Shown: positions 1 through 13,579 of the stretch, piece after piece
Layout of the letters: each line of letters starts with the position of its first letter
Numbering within the stretch: position 1 is the first letter of the stretch
From: Atrina japonica
Taxonomy: Eukaryota; Mollusca; Bivalvia; Pterioida; Pinnidae
NCBI GenBank assembly: GCA_030159075.1
Contig: BROG01000298.1
Coordinates: 768,001-832,000, forward strand
Direction: 5' to 3'
Length of the DNA: 64,000 bases
Made by a program: the position numbers and the translations under genes
The notes under the pieces: generated by a model
Told to the model about the DNA's origin: nothing
The model's database searches: none
The model's input: the letters and a program-made list of their open reading frames with translations, nothing else

Positions 1-78
1 GATATCCACTTTGCCAGTCAATATTTAATGTGCCGTAAAGTCCATGACGTGAAACTACGACTGTGGCAGTATTTTTAC
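1..78 (-). CDS. ADGRV1: Exon 44 (partial): Calx-beta 19
   Basis: Phase 1 start, acceptor TTACAG. It encodes [19 protein letters not shown], the Calx-beta hairpin, and runs off the left edge in frame. The gene continues beyond the window. Confidence 0.92.
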
Positions 79-3000
79 CTGTAAAATATAATTCAATTTA
101 ATATTACTCTCTGCTTTAAACAATCGCTCATCTAAGAACCATCTACAGATGTGGAAAGAAGACCAAGAAGAATATGTACATGTAGGCTGATCTGGCCAAG
201 AAAAATAAATATTACTGTTTAGAAAAAATCATAAAAAATTTTAGAAATTAAATTTTGGCAAAATTCTTGCACAAAAACATTTCTTCAACTATATACAAGT
301 AAAACACATAAATACATCATTGCAAATGCAAGGGGGGATAATTGGGGAAATTATGCAAAAAAGAAAAGAATACCATAAAAATGACAAAGTCTGAAAAGGC
401 CTCAAAAACATGTCAAAAATTAATATTCTGATTTCTATGAAAAATTCAAACTTGAATGATGTGAATCCATGTAGACCAATCAGAAACAATCTGTTTTTCG
501 ATACATGTACTGGTTCTGGAGAAGAAGATTTTTAAAGAGGGATACCTTATGAGACCTATTTTGCCCCACCCCTGGGCAGATCTGGCTGAAAACTACAAAC
601 TTATTAGAGAACTTTGAGTACTAGCTTCCTGTAAAATTTCGTCAAAATTCCTTCAGTGGTTTTGAAACAAAAGCTGATAGTATGAAAAATGCACCCCCTC
701 TTTTTTGCAGTCTTAAAAATTCATAAAAAATTCTAGAAATTGAATTCCAGCAAAATTCTTGCACAAAAACATTTCTTCACCTAATTACAAGTAAAACACA
801 TTAAATGGATGTATCAAAATTAATGCAAGGAGAGATAATTAAGGAAATCAAGCAAAAATAAATGAAAATGCTAAAACCTGCTATAGCGATCACCTCTATA
901 TAAGGCTCACCTGTCTATAAAGGCCAGTTTTGAAAAGTCCCTTGACTGTATACTTTAACTAAATTGAACCTGTGTATAAGGGCCACCTGCACATAAAGGT
1001 CAGTATTGTCTGGTCCCTTGGGTGGCCCCTATATACAGGTTTTACTGTATTCTGTTTCAGACCTTTCAAAATAAACCATCACTTGGACTTATATAGAGAC
1101 AGTAACTTTGAGCCAGCGACCATTAAGGGTCCTTACAACATAACCAATGAACTGCCAGGAAACAAGTAATTTCATCCGACATAATTTATTTCGTAGATTT
1201 TTCATGCCAGACACAAAAAGTGTTGCTTTTGCCTGCGCTAATTCTAATACATTTTTTAAAAATCCAATATACATTTGTATGTTCAAGTTTCTGAAACATA
1301 AAAATAACAAGTTCCCCCCAAATTGTCCTAAAGACCCTTTACGCAACCCCTGGCTCATTTCTAGGAAATTCATTACCACTCTCCCCTTGGTTGCGATTCC
1401 AAGAAAGTTGCGATTCCTGCCCAAATGAAGTACACTTAATTAAACTCTAAAGTTAAAGAAGAGTTCTATTAATTTACAGTTTTTGTGATTTTCATACTAT
1501 ATCTTACTTTCATTAATGCTGGCCAGTAACGACTCGAATCCAACTTCACTATTGGCAGCATTAGCATTTACTATGACTTTGACTTCCGTCTCACCACCCT
1601 GGAAACCTGGTGGTTCTGTAACTGAAATAAAAATGTCAAACTCTGGAAAAATGTTTAAATGATTGTACAAGTGTCCTATGTAATCAACGCTCCAAAACAA
1701 ATGATTGAAAAGATTTGATCTATTCTGCTTTTAGCATTTTTAACATCAATTTTATCTACAGAAATACTTGGTTTTGTGTACAGGTCTACCCTAAAGCCAA
1801 TTGTCTAATGGATGATAGTGTAGATATATGGGGCACCTGCTACCCTTACTTAGTGGGGGTTCCCTTTAGTTCAATTAGCTCAAACTGATTTGTAATCCAG
1901 AGAAATTAGGATCATGTCCTAGAAGAGACTATATTTGGAGCCTCTTTGTGTTTTCCAGAAAGTTTTGATTATTATGTTTATGTCCTGAAAAAGATTATAC
2001 AACTGGAGCCTCATTGTGTTTCCAGAATGTTTTAATTCTTATGTCTATCAGTCTATTGGTGAAAATAACCTCTTTTGTTAAAAGTGTCAGGAACACTCTT
2101 TCATTCAAGGAGGTTACTTTTGTAGTGGATATGTTAGGATCTTAGGACAGTGACCTGTGACCTGATAGCTCCGGTGTGTTTGGGTCCCCCTTCAACTCAT
2201 TAGTAGAGCAAAAGATTTGTAAGGTTTAAATCTCTGACTCTCTAACAGACTCCAATATTAAGAGTTTTTGATGGGTCTACAGAGTATTGTTTATAGATCT
2301 GAAAACAATATATACAAATCAGTTATGGATTTACAAATCAGTAGTAGTAAATACAGGTAAAAGTATACTCTAATTAAACTAAAGATTTTAGCTAAGGGCA
2401 ATGACTTTGTTAATAAAGGGCTGCTGGCCTTAAATTTAGTGAGCTGCACATCACCCTTGTGTTAATGATGTATACATTAAGTTTCATGATACTAATTTAA
2501 ATGCAAGTAAAATAATGCTGTGCAGATAAAATCATAGTAAAAGGGCAATAACTTTGTAAATTAGTGGTCAAGGGCATTGGATCAATACTCTACACATTGT
2601 CTTAGTATGGCTGATGTGTGTATATCAAGTCCTAGGATCCTAGCTTAACTATGTACAAAGGTACATTACAGACCAGAAAATGACTGCGGGAAAGATGGAG
2701 TAAGTCACATGTATGTAAAAATTTCGGGAAGCATAAAAGTCACCTTGTCTAAGAATATTGAGAAATGTACATTAATCTATAAAGATATGTTAACTGGGTT
2801 TTTAGTGTTCATGAATCTATAGCTAAACAATGTTTTAAACCAGATTCTACATAAATTTGTAATCAACATTTATTTTCAGAATTGTAATACCTCCTGATGC
2901 AATGATATTTGTGAGAGTAACAGAAAAGGTTGAGCCAACTTCCAGGAAACCATTTCCTTCTATCTTCACATCTGTAGTTACCATAGCAATGCCATCATCA

Positions 3001-5594
3001 AACTGGATAGAGTTGGATGAGCTGCTAAGACCAATTCCTACTTGTGGCTGTCAAATTAAATCAAATTTTAAATGACTATCAGAATTTTACAGACAGATCC
3101 AAAAATGACAGTATTCACAAATTATCTACCATGTTCTGTGATGTCATGATGGTTTGTCTGACAAAAAGTCAAATACATATTTGTTAATGCAAATCAGGAA
3201 ATTTTAAATGTATGATGTAAATCAGGATCTTATTTTTGTGAATCACCTGTTGTAAATTTACAAGCCTTTTTCTTCATACTATTATCATACCCCATTACTA
3301 AAGCTACACATGGGATCCAATATGAACTCACAATAAATATCAACCGTCTTCTAAAAATCAAACCCAAGAACAATGAATTGTGCCTTTCAGTTTCACTTTC
3401 AGTATCAGGTTTGAAAATTAAGCTTTCAAAAGCATATACAGTATGTTACATATATAAGGATACAAATCTGCAAAAAACCCAACAAATAAATATATTAGAA
3501 AAGAAAATCAGAAAAATAAACACAAATACCTTAGAGTGTGATCAATTGAAATAAAAATGTTGAATCAATATGTCTGTGTAGTTTATTATGGACCAAAAGT
3601 TGATTCTGTTGTCTTAACTTTGTTTGGGTTTTTATTTAATTTCAGGCACTTATCAAGGTATCATTATGTAATAAAAATAATTTGTACATGTAAAAGGTAA
3701 GAATTTTGACAAAACTTAATGGATGAATCTATGGATAGATGAAAACTATAAGATTTTTGTTACTTAGTATTTGTAATGATCACAGTACGTGACTGGCAGA
3801 AATACAGTGATCCCCTGTCATAATGTGTCCATTTGACCCTAATATCACAGTATGTGACTGGCAGAAATACAGTTATCCCCTGTCATAATGTGTCCATTAG
3901 ACCCTAATATCACAGTATGTGACTGGCAGAAATACAGTTATCCCCTGTCATAATGTGTCCATTTGACCCTAATATCACAGTATGTGACTGGCAGAAATAC
4001 AGTTATCCCCTGTCATAATGTGTCCATTTGACCCTAATATCACAGTATGTGACTGGCAGAAATACAGTTATCCCCTGTCATAATGTGTCCATTTGACCCT
4101 AATATCACAGTATGTGACTGGCAGAAATACAGTTATCCCCTGTCATAATGTGTCCATTAGACCCTAATATCACCAAAATTATGGAAGAACTGTACTGTAC
4201 TTTACTTATGAACATACATGTATTTTCCTTAACAGTACTTACAAAAAGTTTGATCAAGGGTTATTTCCATTATTTGTTTTATTTATTTGACTTCATACTT
4301 GTACCTGATCATATTTAATACTGAAGGTCACAACGACAATTCCAAAAGTCCCATAATGCCTTGTGATGTTGACTCGCACATATCTATCTAAATTCAAAGG
4401 ATCCACTATTACTGACTGGTGGCTTTGCTGCAATCCAAACAATCCATGTGGATTGCCATTGTATCTACAAAATAAAAGGAATATGTGAGAACATGATGTG
4501 TATGTACAGTAGAACCTGCTTTAGTCTCTCACTACCTGACTGATGCTACATTATATGAAATACTCCCAAAGAATTTTCCTGTATAAATGACCCAATTTAA
4601 GTGGTACCAGCATTATTTTACTCCCAATACTTTTGACATGACCTTTATTAAGCAAATATGTCAGGAAATACATTGCCATGAGTCACTGATCATACAACTG
4701 CAAACCAGTTAAGATAACATGTCTATTAAGCAAATAACAAGAGTTGTCAGAAGACAACAAAGCTTGTTGAAATGGATGTAAATTTTCAAAATAGATATTT
4801 GACCCACAGCTGTCAGGTGGTCAAAGGACTGATAAAATTTTTATTCCTTCAGCTCAGGTTAAAAATTTGGAAAAGTAAGTCAAAGTATAACATCAGGTCA
4901 CTAGATCAAAAGTAAAGTAACCAAATGAAAGCTCTGGTCATAAGAAATCTATACGTTAAATATCAAAGCCCTATCCCTTATAGTTTCAAAGATATAACCA
5001 GAGTTAAAGTTTTTGAAAAGGATGTCAAAGTTCAAGGTCACCAGGTCAAAATTCAAGGTACCAAATGAAAATTTTTGTCATAAGGAATCTATATGTAAAA
5101 TATCAAAACCTATCCCTCATGGTTTAAAAGATATAGCCAAGATTAAGTTTTTGAAAAGGAGGTCAAAGTTCAAGGTCACTAGTTCAAAAATCAAGGTATG
5201 ATTGATTGACCAAATAACAGCTCTGCTCATAAGGAATCTGTATGTGAAATATCAGAGCCCTGTCCCTTGCAGTTAAAAAGTTATAGGCCAGGTTAAAGTT
5301 TTGTCTACAAACGCTGATGACAACAATGATGCCAGGGGTATGACATTGATGATTTTCAAGCTAAAAATGTGGAATAAAGATTTATAAAAAGATTCTGTTT
5401 GTAATTGTATGCATATAAAAAATCTCTGATGATTGGAAACTGGCCATTGGCAACTTGAAATGACATTTAATGTATATGCATTAAAAGTTTTATACCAAAA
5501 GAATTGTTATGAAACCCTCTTTAATATGTTATATCCCTTTCTTTGATAAGTAGCTTGTAACATATTCTATTGAATGGTAAACTTTTGAAACACC

Positions 5595-5681
<87 letters not shown>

Positions 5682-8600
5682 TATATATTCATATGTTAAC
5701 AAAATAAAACCCAAAGTTTTTATCAATTTAAGAATACTCTTAGAATACAAACTTCTTTGATTTACATTGCATATAAATCCTTATCTATTACTTGTGTAAC
5801 ATAATTTCACAGATTACAATCATTGTAACAGAATAATATATATTCTTTGGTGTGTTGCACTCCAAAATGAATATGTGCTTTGACGACAGCATTCATACTA
5901 CTGTATATGCAGTAAAGATAACATTCTATCCCTATATTTACATCCCACTTACAGATTTTTTATATCATTTAAAATATGAAATTGATATGCGTTGTTCATT
6001 TGGTAACCACGGTAAGTGACAGACAATGCAGTTGCTAAGGCTAAAACAGTCCCTTTATATATTTTTCATCAATATTTCATTATCTGTTCACAAAAAATAA
6101 AAAAAAAATACTTGTTTTGTTTACAAAAATGTATATATATTTATTTTCATTCAACACTTTGATTTATCAAACATTTAACAGTTTGAGAACATAACTAGTG
6201 ATGTCCACTTATATTGCTCGCGAAAATAAATGTGTACTCATGAAATGTTGTATTGGTCAACAATACCGAGGACGTGTATCTTGAATGTGCCAGATATGAG
6301 CGAATGTCATGTTTTAGTTGTTGAACCTCATCTGGTCGTGAGATGGTTTCCAAAAAAACTAAACATAACCCACCACTGAAACTTAAAGGTACAACGTCGG
6401 TACACGTGGTTCTGTTAGGCCTACTGTGTGACACGAATCTGTTGGTCATTGGCTCCCCACACAGTGTTTCATAAAGATACTTCTTTTGTTGGTCAAAATT
6501 TCGGACCAATGGCCTCTCATGAATAATTCATGTATATGTTTATTGATGATGCAATCTTGCTGAAAGTGATTTGTTTACAAATAAAAGTAGTCCACAGTTA
6601 TATTTGTGGTAATATATTGATCTGCATAGCCTTTCCACACTGCTTCATACCTGTATGAACGCAGTAAGCACTTACTAAGTGTACATTAAAGAAGGGCAGA
6701 TGTAAATATTTGAACTTAGTTTGTATCACAAATCTGCTGTTAATTAATTCATATACGGTAGATAAAAGGGCAACAGCTAGCTGACATGATAATTTAAATG
6801 TACATTGCAATCATTTATTCAAAATATTTACATTTGCTTGCAATACAACGGTATAATTGAAAAAATATTGATTTTTTATCTTGTTTACAACCAATTTACA
6901 TTTTTAGTTTTAATGTTGCTGTTAGGATTTGTACAACTAATGAGCAAAGATATTGAGAAACAAAATAGACAGATGTATAAGACATTCTTGTTTATTATTT
7001 TTTGTTGGTGTTTTAGGACATACTCAACAAATTGTCACTTATATGGTGGCAGCCAGGTTTAAACGGTGGAGGAGAGAACCTGCAATTAAATATACCTGGG
7101 AACAGACCATCAGCCATTGACAAATGAACTAGCAAACTTTCTCACAAAATCAGCTTAGGTTCAAGTGGGCTCAAAGCTGTGCTTACTAGAGGTGAGAGGC
7201 TCAATGTTCTAACCACTTAGACCCTATATCAAATTAGATGTACCTCACAGTGAAGGGGATAAGATATAGAAGAATCTCATATCTACACATTCAAGGCCCC
7301 TCTCCCCATTAATTTGAGATATCTGAAAGTGAAATTAAGAATGTACCTATCCATAGAAATCAAATCCAGTGATTCAACTTTAACAGAACTAGAATTTAAA
7401 CTCAATCAATTTCGAAATAAGGAGACTCAACTGTAAATGAACGGATTTAGAAATATATGCACCTTTTTGTGAGGAATATATATTTACCTGATTTTGAAGA
7501 CAGACGTGTTGGAAGTGTTGTCAATTTCTGCTCCACCTTTTACTGATGTCAGAACCATTTTAAATGTCTCTGTAAGTTCTGGTTGTAAATCAGCCAGTAC
7601 CTGGATCACTATTATCCCATCTTTCATCTCATCACCCAGAACCACTGAGCCATTCCTTGGTTGAAAATCCGGATGATCTTTATCAAATGGGCCTTCTATT
7701 TTCCAGAAAATCTGCACAGATATTTAAAAAAATAAGTCAGTGAAAATCAATGAAAAAAATATTAATAAAAAAGAAATCTTACAACATTTCCAATTCTCAA
7801 AAGAGTTGGTTTATGCTTAATAAAACTGTCATCAGGAATATAAATGTTTTGTCACTGTCTACAGTTGTGAAAAACTTTCAGCAACTAAAGCAAAATAATT
7901 TAGATGCAATCCTATGTTTTATGGTTCCTTATTTTAAAGTTTGTTTAAGATTATCTCATCTGGACAGGGTGTTTTGACATTTTCCTGCCCAAATGATTGA
8001 CCATCTCTCATCAGATTAACAATGCTGGTTAACTGTAGTTCTCTAGGCCATCAAAAGAAAACACATGTACATCAAAGGTAAATAGAATTGTTTATTTTTT
8101 ATTTTATTTTTTTTTTGTACATGTAAACCAGTTATCTAATCATTCTTAGTAAACTTCTTAGCATTTTACTTTTTTTTTTTCTTAAATTTTAAAATGACCA
8201 AACCAAACAGCTTCTCTTCATGACTTAATGATGTGTTTCTGTACCTGAATACTTCCAATTGTTCCAGTGCCTGATTTTCGACTGACAGGAAATTGAAGTT
8301 CTAATGGAGCACTGCCAACAGGTTCATCAACTACTCTTTCTGTCAATGCCATACCAGAAAATTGTATGATTCCATTTGGATCACCAAACTTATCAATCTG
8401 AATAAATGAAAATATATAAACATGAAAAATAGCTTTCTACATGTAAGTTACATTTCTAAATATAGTAGAATATGGCTTAAGCGACCTCTGTCATGGAGAA
8501 CCAGTGCTATGGGAGACCAGTTGTTATGGAGGACTAGTTGTCATGGAGACCAGTTTCATGGAGGACTGGTTGGCATGCCTTAAAGGCATACTCAAACAAC

Positions 8601-11600
8601 TTTTAGTTTTTTTTTTAAATCCAGGCAAAATCTAAGAATTGCCATTGGCCATTAGGTGTAAAATAATGCTTCATAATAAATTCAAGCTCATAAAATGATA
8701 ATCAAGAAAATAGATTCATAGGAGCTCAGGTTTTGTAAACAATACTCCATTGGCATGCATATTGCACCTTCATGTGTAAATGACAATGATATGACACAGA
8801 TAAAGTAAAGCAGAAGGATGATCAGACCACAGTCCTATAGTCTATAGTCCTTGGAGTTTTAATGAGGGACCAATAAGACTTGTCATTAAATAGCTTTTGA
8901 CTCTTGAATGACCTCCTGCCTAGAAAGGTCACAATGTAGTGGCAATCAAAGTGATCCCTTAGAGGAAGCTTTAGCTGTCTGTTAGAGGAAGCTTTAGCTG
9001 TCTGTTAGAGATACATGTAGCTTTATCTGTCTGTTAGAGGAAGCTTTATCTGTCTGTTAAAGGAAGCTTTATCTGTCTGTTAGAGGAAGCTTTAGCTGTC
9101 TGTTAGAGGAAGGTTTATCTGTCTGTTAGAGGAAGCTTTATCTGTCTGTTAGAGGAAGCTTTATCTGTCTGTTACAGGAAGCTTTATCTGTCTGTTAAAG
9201 GAAGCTTTATCTGTCTGTTAGAGGAAGCTTTATCTGTCTGTTACAGGAAGCTTTATCTGTCTGTTAAAGGAAGCTTTATCTGTCTGTTAGAGGAAGCTTT
9301 ATCTGTCTGTTACAGGAAGCTTTATCTGTCTGTTAGAGGAAGCTTTAGCTGTCTGTTAGAGGAATTTTTATGTGTCAGTTAGAGAAAGCTTTATCTGTCT
9401 GTTAGAGGAAGGTGTATCTGTCAGTTAGATGAAGATTTATGTGTCTGTTAGAGGAAGGTTTATCTGTCTGTTAGAGAAAGCCTTAGCTGTCTGTTAGAGG
9501 AAGGTTTATTTGTCTGTTAAAGGAAGCTTTATCTGTCTGTTAAAGGAAGCTTTATCTGTCTGTTAGAGGAAGCTTTATCTGTCTATTAAAGTAAGCTTTA
9601 TCTGTCTGTTAGAGGAAGATTTATGTGTCAGTTAGAGGAAGTTTTAGCTGTCTGTTAGAGGAAGGTGTATCTTTCAGTTAGAGGAAGACTTATATGTCTG
9701 TTAGAGGAAGCTTTATCTGTCTGTTAAAGGAAGCTTTATCTGTCTGTTAGAGGAAGATTTATGTGTCAGTTAGAGGAAGTTTTAGCTGTCTGTTAGAGGA
9801 AGGTGTATCTGTCAGTTAGAGGAAGACTTATATGTCTGTTAGAGGAAGGTTCATCTGTCTGTTAGAGAAAGCTTTAGCTGTCTGTTAGAGGAAGGTTTAT
9901 CTGTCAGTTAGAGGAAGCTTTATCTGTCTGTTAGAGGAGGCTTTATCTGTCTGTTAGAGGAAGTTTTATCTGTCTGTTAGAGGAAGCTTTATCTGTCTGT
10001 TAGAGGAGGCTTTATCTGTCTGTTAGAGGAAACTTTATCTGTCTGTTAGAGGGAGATTTATCTGTCAGTTAGAGGAAGCTTTATCTGTCTGTTAGAGGAG
10101 GCTTTATCTGTCTGTTAGAGGAAACTTTATCTGTCTGTTAGAGGGAGATTTATCTGTCAGACAGAGAAAGCTTTAGCTGTCTGTTAGAGTAAGCTTTAGC
10201 TGTGTGTTAGAGGAAGCTTTGTCTGTTAGAGGAAACTTTATCTGTCTGTTAGAGAAAGCTTTAACTTCTGTTAGAGGAAGCTTTAGCTGTCTGTTAGAGG
10301 AAGCTTTGTCTGTTAGAGGAAACTTTATCTGTCTGTTAGAGAAAGCTTTAACTGTCTGTTAGAGGAAACTTTATCTGTCTGTTAGAGGAAGGTTTATCTG
10401 TCAGTTAGAGGAAGATTTGATGGACGGTTGTCACTCCAAAAGAGCATTTGTTATAAAGAAGTAAACAGACAAGTATTTTCCTATAAAACTAAGTAATGCT
10501 TAATTAATTAACTAGAACTGGAAGACAATGTGTTACACAGTGTGTTGCTTAAGCCACTCTGACATAGATACCATGTACAGAAATGAATCTTCTTCAAGTC
10601 ATACATACTGTTATGAAAACTTTTCCTGATGTGGCACTGATCTCTCCATCTCCGATGTCAACTGGCACTCCCTGTATCTGATAAATCTCCACAATAAATG
10701 TTTTCTGTATTTCCCACGTTCTGAAACCTTTGATATATAACATTATATTTTTGCTACCATCAGTATTATCTGCCCATGTCAGGTTTCCAGATGTAGTTTC
10801 AATGTTGTTTGAGATATACACAATGTCTTTCGTATCCTGCAGAACCTGTTCCGCATTATTAGGTCCCATGATCCTCCACTTGACCTACAGGTAAAGAAAT
10901 TACGATTAATCAAAGGCGTTTATCCACAGACTTTTGTGCCTTGTTAAAGATTTACATTTACAACGTAAATATGTACAAATAGAAAATAAGCCAATAATTC
11001 AATAGACTGGTCCAAAATAAAGTAAAAGACAACACTATTTAGATACTTTGAGGTCAAAGGTTCAGGACAATGTGTGGTCCTCAGGTAAAACACAAACAAT
11101 GATACAGCACACATCGGGTGTCTGATAATCACTTTCAGTAATTAGTCACATTTGCAAATGTAAACAACATGTGTCTGTTATTCTTCCGTAAACAAAGTTC
11201 ATTAGAAATTAACAGATCAGTCTAGAATCTAAAATGAAACACAAATTTCTTTTAATGGTAAGTGACCTTTTTTTTACTCAGATTCCTGAGAAACATTTAA
11301 ATGGCAGACTTTTGAATTTAGATTTTGAATGGTGCTTTACACCATACTCACCAACTTTTCAGTTATACGGTGGCAGTCAGTTTTTAATAGTGGAGGAGAG
11401 AACCCACTTACAGTGTACCAGGGAAAAGACACCGACCTTCTGCAAATAAACTGGCAAACTTTCTAACAAAATAAGCTTAGGTTCAGCATGGCTCGAGCCT
11501 GCACTGACCAAAGGTGAGAGATTTCACAGTTCAATGCATAATGCTCTAACCACAGAACTGTATGTAAAACAAAAACTTACAATTTGCTCTCCTTTCAGAC

Positions 11601-13541
11601 CACCAGTCCTTTCAATAGTTAAGTTTTTAACTTGAACTTCATCAAGGTTTGGTAGCTTGATATCCAAGGAACTGCTAAATCCAAACTTTCCATTGGGATA
11701 ATCAGATTTTGTAATAGTGACAGTTGCCGTAGTGGTGCTACCGAGACTAGCTCCACCTAGAATGAAAATTTTAAAAGAAAGTGAATATATATATTTATCT
11801 TGAGATTATAAAAAAGTGTGTCAATCAGATGATAATTAATATATTTAAAGAAAAATTAACATTGAAATTTAATTTTGGTAACAAAATACAGATACTTGCA
11901 AAAAGCATTGGGACAATTATTTTTATTACATGTACATACAGACTAACGCCGATTATACGGACGCTGATTATCTGGATTTTTCGCTCATATGGACAAATGA
12001 CATGTCTTGGAAGTATTGAAATAGCATCAGAACACCAATCATTCTGTTTATTTTTAAAACAATTGTGTTAATTTGGCCTTTATAGGGGATCTGAGACAAA
12101 ACTGAGACCTACAAATAGCCAACATAAATAGGCTACTTCAACATTGACAGTCACAAGCATCGTAACAAGTGTCCTTAAAGAAGATTCAATCATCAAAACT
12201 ATAACTTCAAAAACATTTCAAATAAATAAATATTTCTTTCCAATAAACGATATGTCTTTTTTTGTTTTCAAATTGATTAGTCCTATGGGTAAACGGAAGC
12301 CAAGCATGTGATACTAACTGTCCACAAGTTGGCAAACATCAAGGGGTAAGATAAGGGAGGACATGTAAAAATTATTTCACAATAATGACACTACTAAGTC
12401 ATGTAAAATTAAATTTTCTCACCTGTGTAACTTGTTTAAAATTGATATATGTCATTTTTTTTTTTAAAGCAATGTACTACAGGCTCCCCATATCAGTCCC
12501 CATGTTATGGAAATCTAGGTCAAGACTCGAAGGAGTTTGCAACAGACCAAAGTGTCAGATTTCTTCAAATCACTGTGATTTTTAAGGGCTAACAATAATG
12601 TCAGTAAACTAGCACTTACATGATTTTCCAATTCTTATTAAGGGAGAACAAATGTAGGTGTGAAATTAATGACAACTGGCTACAGGAAGATTTAGATCTA
12701 GATTTCAGTCATGCAGTTTCAGACATTTTGAAATGAAAAAACAATTACTGGTCAACCGAAACAGTGAATAAATGAATTTCACTGGTCAGAGAAATATTTT
12801 TACTGGTCTGTATATATACACAATTGAAATGAAATGGAAAATTACTGGTCATTTGGACCAGTTATCAGATTGATTTCACCGGACTTTTGTAAAATTTACC
12901 GGTTTTTCTGGTAAGACAGATGAATTTCAAAAACAGTTTAATATGAAGTGAAATCGTGTTTTTTCATACATACATAGATGTATGTTAGGTCTATATTTTA
13001 CCAGCATAGGCTTTATAAATAGCTGCTTTTACTTTTACTCATCAACTAACTAAAATAACAACATGTCTGAAAATATTGATATTTCTTCAGTGACATGATC
13101 ACAGATAATGACCAGCTTAACACTCGCTAAATTTTGGATGTACAGACAAACTTTAACAATATAATCGATTATCCGGACGACCGATTTTCCGGACTTTTTA
13201 TGTGTCTCCCATTCAGTCTGGATAATCGGCGTTAGACAGTGTATTTCATTTAAAAGCACATTCAAAAAAAAATATATTGTGAAGTCATTTCTTATTGCAT
13301 TTCAATATAATTTTCACTGTAAAAACTTGTGTCTAAATACTATTTGCACATCTCTGCACACATTTTCACTTTCCTTTCTAAAAGAAACTCACAAAATTAA
13401 TCATAAGTATACTGTAGCTTGAACTTTGAACAAAAGTATATCCATGTTGTAGCCATCATCAAATATCTTGTGTCTATCACAAATTACAAACAAATCAACA
13501 AGAAAACAAAAACAAGCCCTAGATAAAATAAAGAATGATCT

Positions 13542-13579
<38 letters not shown>

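Noticed and set aside
5529..5750. Ile/Tyr-rich frame of 73 codons
   Set aside because: It is the (TA)n microsatellite read as codons.
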